Assembly: GCA_016703625.1 (NCBI GenBank)
Contig: JADJBP010000002.1
Span: 620,001 to 684,000, forward strand
Length of the DNA: 64,000 nucleotides
Direction of reading: 5' to 3'
Source of the DNA: Chitinophagaceae bacterium
GTDB taxonomy: Bacteria > Bacteroidota > Bacteroidia > Chitinophagales > Chitinophagaceae
Numbering within the stretch: position 1 is the stretch's first letter; each line of letters opens with the position of its first letter. A program made the translations under genes and the position numbers. The notes beneath the pieces are model-generated. The model did no database searches. It saw nothing but the letters and a program-made list of their open reading frames with translations, and had not been told where the DNA came from. Below, in pieces: positions 59,627 through 64,000 of this stretch.

Positions 59627-59710
59627 TTACATTTTCTCAAACCAGTCAATGAATTTGAAGAAAAGTGCAAATCCAGCTATCCCTGCCAAATAAAGAATTA
59701 CTGTAAGCAT
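59627..59710 (-). CDS. Small single-span membrane protein of the kdp leader
   Basis: 27 aa: a hydrophobic helix (LTVILYLAGIAGFALFF) and the tail KFIDWFEKM. It resembles KdpF in design but lacks the KPE tail. It lies 82 bp upstream of kdpF on the same strand. Homologues with a FFKFIDWFEK-like tail occur before kdpF in other Bacteroidota as I recall them; no function is known. Confidence 0.55.
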   Translation of the reverse strand: MLTVILYLAGIAGFALFFKFIDWFEKM

Positions 59711-59878
59711 GGTTTTATTTTTAAACTTTATTGATCAATATTTATATGTTGTTAAAACAAAGGACTAAAACGATTTTTGTTAAGTTGCTGATATCAGTCA
59801 TCAAATACTATGACCCTAATAAGTTTTAAGATTCTTTGCTGATTTTACGCTATACCAACAGGCATAAATTCCTTTTCT

Positions 59879-59983
59879 TTAATCGTTTTCCTTTACATTT
59901 TCAATGACCCTGTACATAATTGCAAGGCATAAAGGCAGGCCGTACATAACTGTTAACAGAATTATTTTAGTTGACGTTTCCAT
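59879..59983 (-). CDS. Possible 34-residue membrane protein
   Basis: ATG at 59983; METSTK, a hydrophobic helix (IILLTVMYGLPLCLAIMY), then RVIENVKEND. It lies 2 bp after the stop of the preceding small membrane frame, which suggests coupling. The 168 bp after it up to 59711 show no further gene. Confidence 0.45.
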   Translation of the reverse strand: METSTKIILLTVMYGLPLCLAIMYRVIENVKEND

Positions 59984-59985
59984 TT

Positions 59986-60102
59986 TTAGCGGTTTATTAA
60001 TATTTTAATTTTCCAGTAAACAATGAACACCAGCGCCAGGGCAAATAACCAGGCAGCAATTATTGCCAGGTTTTCTTTACTATTTGATTTATAGTTGTTC
60101 AT
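59986..60102 (-). CDS. Possible 38-residue membrane protein at the head of the kdp locus
   Basis: From the ATG at 60102: MNNYKSNSKEN, a helix (LAIIAAWLFALALVFIVYW) and the basic tail KIKILINR. An earlier start four codons upstream, or a longer hydrophobic form from 60186, is possible. It is the first frame after the response-regulator terminator and therefore probably the first gene of the kdp transcript. Confidence 0.5.
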   Translation of the reverse strand: MNNYKSNSKENLAIIAAWLFALALVFIVYWKIKILINR

Positions 60103-60199
60103 TACAGATGCCATATACCAAAATCCAATCCTGAAAAGTAAAAGCCGGAGTAATAGACTTAAAATGAATGACTTATAAAAAATCATGAAAAATGAACAA

Positions 60200-60228
60200 T
60201 AAAAAACCCTTTCATTTTGAAAGGGTCG
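60200..60228 (-). terminator. Rho-independent terminator after the kdp response regulator
   Basis: ACCCTTTC (60207-60214) and GAAAGGGT (60219-60226) form an 8-bp stem with a 4-base loop; six T follow on the minus strand. It separates the regulator gene from the kdp structural genes. Confidence 0.85.
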
Positions 60229-60248
60229 TTTTTCATTTTGAAAAGTAT

Positions 60249-61591
60249 TTAGGAAATATTGTATTCCTCTAATTTCCGGTAAAGGGTGGTAACACCAATT
60301 TCCAGGAGCCTGGCAGCTTCGGCTTTATTGCCTTTGGTGTAGTTCAATACTTTTATGATCTGCAATTTCTCCATACTGGCCATGGAGAAGGCAGACATGG
60401 CTTCACCGAATGAACTGCTTACCGATTGCTGCATATCGAAAGGCAATAATGAAGCTGTGAGTGTTTCTCCATCAGAAAGTATCACTGTTCTTTCAATAAT
60501 ATTTTTTAGTTCCCTCACATTACCCGGCCATTTGTACTGCTTAAGTTTTTCTACATACCCGGCATCCATGGTTAAAGCAGGCTTATTTATTTTGGCAGAA
60601 TATTGCTGTACAAAATGCCTGGCAAGTATTTCAATATCACTGACCCTTTCCCGTAATGCAGGTAATTTAATTTGAAATACATTTAACCGGTAAAACAGGT
60701 CAGCCCGAAAGCGATGCTCATCACTTTCTTTTTGCAGATCCCTGTTAGTTGCTGCAATCAACCTGAAATCAGAGCGGACGGGTTTGGTATCTCCCAGCCT
60801 GATAAACTCGCCTGTTTCAAGTATGCGTAACAGCTTTGCCTGCAGTTCCAACGGCATTTCACCAATTTCATCTAAAAATAAAGTACCGCCATTTGCCTCT
60901 TCAATCAATCCTTTCTGATCATTAACAGCACCGGTAAAAGCTCCCTGCCGGTGACCAAACAATTCACTTTCCAAAATATCTTTACTGAATGTGCTGCAAT
61001 TGAGCGCAACAAAATTCCCGGCTTTTCTATTGCTGTACCGGTGTATGGCCTGTGCAAATACTTCTTTGCCGGTGCCTGTTTCACCAAGCAGTAAAACATT
61101 GGTATCGGTAAGTGCCACTTTTTAGCCATTGCAACAGCCTTGTTTAATGCTGTTGATTCGCCCAGTATACTTTCTAAACCATATTGTTTCCCAACCTGTT
61201 GTTCCAGTTGCTGAACCCGCTTTTGCAGTTGCACCTTTTCCATTGCCCTGTTTAATAATGGAATCACTTTATCGTTGTCATCGCCCTTGGTAATGTAATC
61301 AAAAGCGCCATTTTTCATGGCCTGTACACCATCGGCAATATTGCCGTAAGCAGTGAGCAGAATAATTTCAAGGGTCGGGTACTTAGGTTTTATTTCTTTT
61401 ACAAAATTGACCCCGTTGCCATCCGGCAGCTTTACATCGCACAATACCACATCAAAAGATTCTTTCTCCAGCAATTTGACAGCAGCTTTTAAAGTGCCGG
61501 CTTCTGTTACCATAAAACCTTCCAGCTTAATGATACGGCAGAGCAAACTCCGGAGTTTTAATTCATCATCTATGATCAGTATTTTTTTCAA
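60249..61591 (-). CDS. Sigma54-dependent response regulator (NtrC family), frameshifted
   Basis: About 447 aa. Receiver domain with D8/D9 acids and the phosphorylated D52 in VVLCDVKLPDGNG; AAA+ domain with Walker A GETGTGKEVFAQAIH, the sigma54-contact loop GAFTGAV and Walker B GGTLFLDEIGEM; a Fis-type helix-turn-helix at the end (GNKAEAARLLEIGVTTLYRKLEE). The frame breaks near 61123, where AAGTGG and the following text need one base to join MAKK to VALTDTNVLLLG. It likely answers the separate histidine kinase at 51032 and activates kdp from a sigma54 promoter, in contrast to the OmpR-type KdpE of enterics. Confidence 0.88.
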
Positions 61592-61748
61592 AGTCGAGGT
61601 ATTTTTTTTTGTTTCATGCAGAGGTAGCAGGAGTGCGGAGATCGTTGAGATTCTCTGCTTACTCTGCTCCTCAGCGCACTCTGCGTGAAATTTGTTTTTG
61701 TTATTCGCAGAAGTCGCTGTATAAATCTATTAAAAAATGCCCCGGAGA

Positions 61749-62843
61749 CTATCTTCGTAATTTTTTAAGATAATTAATCGAAGGCTTTTCTGTAAGCAAA
61801 TATAATGGTATGGTAAGCACTACTGCCACGATCACACCTGAATAATAGGGTAGCCTGTTATAAAACACCAGCTTCCCGGCATATAATGTAACCACTGAAT
61901 ATGTCAACAAAAGCAATGGCAGGTGGTTCAGGTAAAGGCTGTAACTGATATCGCCCAGTTTCATCAGGAGATAATTCTTCCTGTGTACGAACCAGAGTAC
62001 ATAGTCGAAGATAAAAAAGGAGAAGACCAGCGTTACGATATCAGAAGCTTTTTCCGATATCATCCTGTTGCTGAGATTCACTGCGACAAAGAACCCGGCA
62101 AGTATGAACAGGTAAAGGATCTTATACTTAATAACAGGAGCCTTTGAAAAATTGGAGAAATAATCATACAGGATCAGTCCTGCTATAAAAAATACCTGGT
62201 AATAAAATACTGACGAGCCGGTTAGCAGGAACAATACTGCAAATGCTGCAATAACACCAAATCTTGTATTCCTGCCCAGTATATTATACACGGGAAATAA
62301 AATATAGAAAAGTAATTCATGTCCCAGCGACCAATAGGCATAATTGAATCCTGCATATTCACCATAGTCAATAAAAAAAATAGTCTTGATCACCTGGCCT
62401 ACAGAAAAACCATCGTATGCGTCACTCAGTCTCAGGTTATACCCTCTCAGATCCCGGGTATAAATATCCGGGTTGATATAATTCACACATAGAAAGAGTA
62501 CCAGGATCGAAAAGACCAATGACAATAAAAATGGCCAGTAGATCCTGATCAGCCGTATCTTATAAAAATTGGACCACTTAGCCTGGTGGGTCGTGAATGA
62601 ATGCTTTATCACAAAAGCAGAAAGTATAAAAAAAACAATAACACATTGTTTTCCGCAGGAACTGAGCATATCTGCCGAAAACACCACATAATCCCAAAAA
62701 CTGTGCAAACCCACTTCTTCCATGTAAATAGTGCCACCAACCCAAAAAACATATTTTGCATGAAAAAAAACAACCAGCAGGGCAGCTAAACCACGCACAA
62801 TATGCAGGTACCTGATGTTAGACAAGCCTGAATTGATTTCCAA
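61749..62843 (-). CDS. Acyltransferase 3 (OafA/YrhL-like) membrane protein
   Basis: 364 aa, intact, ten or so membrane helices. The N-terminal IRYLHIVRGLAALLVVFFHA contains the R-x10-H motif of the AT3 fold (R near residue 17, H28), and the second helix region has FFILSAFVIKHSF, then RLIRIYWPFL. Family members O-acylate sugars of lipopolysaccharide, capsule or peptidoglycan from the cytoplasmic side. The epimerase gene lies 10 bp upstream on the same strand, so a surface-sugar role is likely. The 157-bp gap 61592-61748 holds only loose CTCTGC repeats. Confidence 0.88.
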   Translation of the reverse strand: MEINSGLSNIRYLHIVRGLAALLVVFFHAKYVFWVGGTIYMEEVGLHSFWDYVVFSADMLSSCGKQCVIVFFILSAFVIKHSFTTHQAKWSNFYKIRLIRIYWPFLLSLVFSILVLFLCVNYINPDIYTRDLRGYNLRLSDAYDGFSVGQVIKTIFFIDYGEYAGFNYAYWSLGHELLFYILFPVYNILGRNTRFGVIAAFAVLFLLTGSSVFYYQVFFIAGLILYDYFSNFSKAPVIKYKILYLFILAGFFVAVNLSNRMISEKASDIVTLVFSFFIFDYVLWFVHRKNYLLMKLGDISYSLYLNHLPLLLLTYSVVTLYAGKLVFYNRLPYYSGVIVAVVLTIPLYLLTEKPSINYLKKLRR

Positions 62844-62853
62844 AAGCGCTTAT

Positions 62854-63825
62854 TTATATGTTCCTGAATTTCTGGGCAAATGAATCGGTAACAATGCCTG
62901 TTTTCAAAAGCGTGTAAATTTCTCTTACGCCATCCGGTACCGTTTTGGTAATGGTAAAACCCAGTTCATTTTTTATCTTATCAAAATTAACACGGTAATC
63001 ACGGGGGTCTTCACTGCTGTCAACATAATTAACAGTAACGTTGGGCACCACTTTACAAACTTCTTTGATGACCATCCCTTTATTATAATTCTCTTCGGTG
63101 GTTCCTACATTAAATACATTGGCTCTTACTTTCTCTTCGGGACTTTCAAGTACCAATACCACCGCTCTTGCCAGGTCATCCACATGGCAATAGGGTCTCC
63201 AGAACTGTTGACCCCAAATTTCCTGTACACCATGGATGGCTGCATTGCGGGTAAATTCATTCACCGTTAGGTCGAACCTTATCCTGGGAGAAAAACCATA
63301 CACGGTGCTGAACCGCAGGGCTGTGCTGCACATCGGGCTGTCTTTTTTATCTTCCAGCAAATATTTTTCAAACTTTACTTTCAGTTCGGCATATAAAGAA
63401 ACCGGGTTCAGTTCGGATGTTTCCACCACAAATGAATCAGGGTCGGGCATCTTACCATAATTGCTGCAGGTACTTGAAAACACAAAACGCTTAACGCCTG
63501 CTGCTTCAGCCATATTAAACAACAGTACGGAACCATCCCAGTTGGTTTCATTGGCTTCTTCGCTGAATTTTTTACAGGCCGGGTCGCCTACAATAGCTGC
63601 CAGGTGTGCAATGGCATCAATACCTTCCAATGCCTTGTCAACATCTGCTGCTATACGCACGTCGCCCTTCATAAATTCAAAGTTGGGGTTCAGCATCACA
63701 TCATATAATGCATCGCCGCCAAATTTTAATGAGTCGAAAGCCCTGACCTGGTAACCTTTTGCCAATAACTGGCGAACCAAAACGGAGCCTATATAACCGG
63801 CGCCACCTGTAACTAATACCTTCAT
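62854..63825 (-). CDS. NAD-dependent nucleotide-sugar epimerase/dehydratase
   Basis: 323 aa from the ATG at 63825; an open frame extends further upstream but is only translated minisatellite. NAD motif MKVLVTGGAGYIGS (GxxGxxG), HLAAIVGDPAC, the catalytic SSTCSNYG and YAELKVKFEK (YxxxK). Extended SDR family with a variant SSTCSNYG, seen in enzymes acting on GDP- or UDP-sugars. Product unknown. It is likely part of the surface glycan set with the acyltransferase downstream. Confidence 0.88.
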   Translation of the reverse strand: MKVLVTGGAGYIGSVLVRQLLAKGYQVRAFDSLKFGGDALYDVMLNPNFEFMKGDVRIAADVDKALEGIDAIAHLAAIVGDPACKKFSEEANETNWDGSVLLFNMAEAAGVKRFVFSSTCSNYGKMPDPDSFVVETSELNPVSLYAELKVKFEKYLLEDKKDSPMCSTALRFSTVYGFSPRIRFDLTVNEFTRNAAIHGVQEIWGQQFWRPYCHVDDLARAVVLVLESPEEKVRANVFNVGTTEENYNKGMVIKEVCKVVPNVTVNYVDSSEDPRDYRVNFDKIKNELGFTITKTVPDGVREIYTLLKTGIVTDSFAQKFRNI

Positions 63826-63870
63826 AAATTGTTTGTTTTTTTGCGTTGCAAAGATAAGGGGTTTGAAGAA

Positions 63871-63947
63871 GGATGCCGGATGCCGGATACTGGATACTGG
63901 ATACTGGATGCTGGATACTGGATGCTGGATGCTGGATCTGGATATTA
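63871..63947. repeat. Heptamer minisatellite (GGATRCY) upstream of the epimerase
   Basis: About eleven units: GGATGCC twice, GGATACT three times, then GGATGCT and GGATACT variants, one unit shortened to six bases. It begins 46 bp upstream of the epimerase start codon and is followed by inverted pieces (ATCCAGTATCAGTATC) near 63964-63980. The last 53 bases of the window hold nothing else. Confidence 0.8.
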
Positions 63948-64000
63948 CCAGTGCAGTTGCTAGATCCAGTATCAGTATCTTTTCGGTCATTTTGCCGGCA

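Noticed and set aside
59545..60248. A sigma54 -24/-12 promoter upstream of the kdp genes.
   Set aside because: No TGGC and TGC pair with the required 10-bp gap between GG and GC could be found on the minus strand; the activator may bind a promoter that I cannot recognise or one with an error.
63871..63947. CRISPR array because of regular repeats.
   Set aside because: The 7-bp units are directly adjacent with no spacers, and no cas genes are present; it is a minisatellite.

Overview
The window looks like the chromosome of a Bacteroidota bacterium, most likely a pigmented member of the Chitinophagaceae or a related family. The grounds are a secreted LamG protein with a type IX secretion C-terminal domain, TTTG-type -7 boxes instead of sigma70 promoters, a carotenoid locus with CruF and a lycopene-cyclase-domain protein, and kdp with a short separate KdpD. 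This is inference from gene content. A major caveat applies to the whole window: about two dozen genes are broken by single-base gains or losses, mostly in homopolymers. The pieces join into normal full-length proteins, so most are probably uncorrected long-read errors. Such genes are given here as one CDS with the breaks described.

Layout. 1-8.7 kb (minus): a sulfide/persulfide and peroxide module with an MFS transporter end, a Crp/Fnr regulator, a DUF2892 protein, a kelch-like lipoprotein or secreted protein, thioredoxin, two MBL-rhodanese proteins, a 1-Cys peroxiredoxin, a TPMT-type methyltransferase and a TauE/SafE exporter. Five promoters carry a GTAAC-N4-GTTAC-like palindrome at exactly the same distance from a TTTRC -7 box. 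9-13.8 kb: a giant LamG repeat protein. 14-17.5 kb: tRNA-Arg(CCG), MarC, a CWC protein and a B12-riboswitch-controlled BtuB-like receptor. 17.5-22.8 kb: amino acid permease, a Cys/Met PLP enzyme, and a TolC plus HlyD efflux pair. 22.9-28.4 kb: a kinase-RapZ-nucleotidyltransferase fusion and a VIT-VWA-plug-TPR protein.

28.5-33.6 kb: a DNA-damage-type group (PA0069 radical SAM, SRAP, 2H phosphoesterase, UmuD, UmuC), with a decayed IS200/IS605-type transposase between umuD and umuC. 34-42 kb (plus): a CrtD/CrtI-like desaturase, then a tight ABC exporter, acyl carrier protein, condensation-like acyltransferase, FAD oxidoreductase and AMP ligase set. I regard this as the best candidate for an undescribed biosynthetic system. 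42-49 kb (minus): carotenoid genes (lycopene cyclase, CrtZ, CruF, Idi, CrtB, CrtI), an ECF sigma factor and a CarH-like B12 photoreceptor repressor. CruF, cyclase, CrtZ and the CrtD-like enzyme together predict a saproxanthin-like monocyclic carotenoid.

49-51 kb and 61.7-64 kb: surface polysaccharide genes (initiating sugar transferase, LegC-type aminotransferase, acyltransferase, nucleotide-sugar epimerase), bordered by heptamer minisatellites. 51-61.6 kb (minus): a complete potassium uptake locus: sigma54-type response regulator, several tiny membrane proteins, KdpF, KdpA, KdpB, KdpC, an outer-membrane barrel, KdpD and a separate histidine kinase. B12 links two parts of the window: the riboswitch-controlled receptor supplies the cofactor that the CarH-like regulator needs to sense light.
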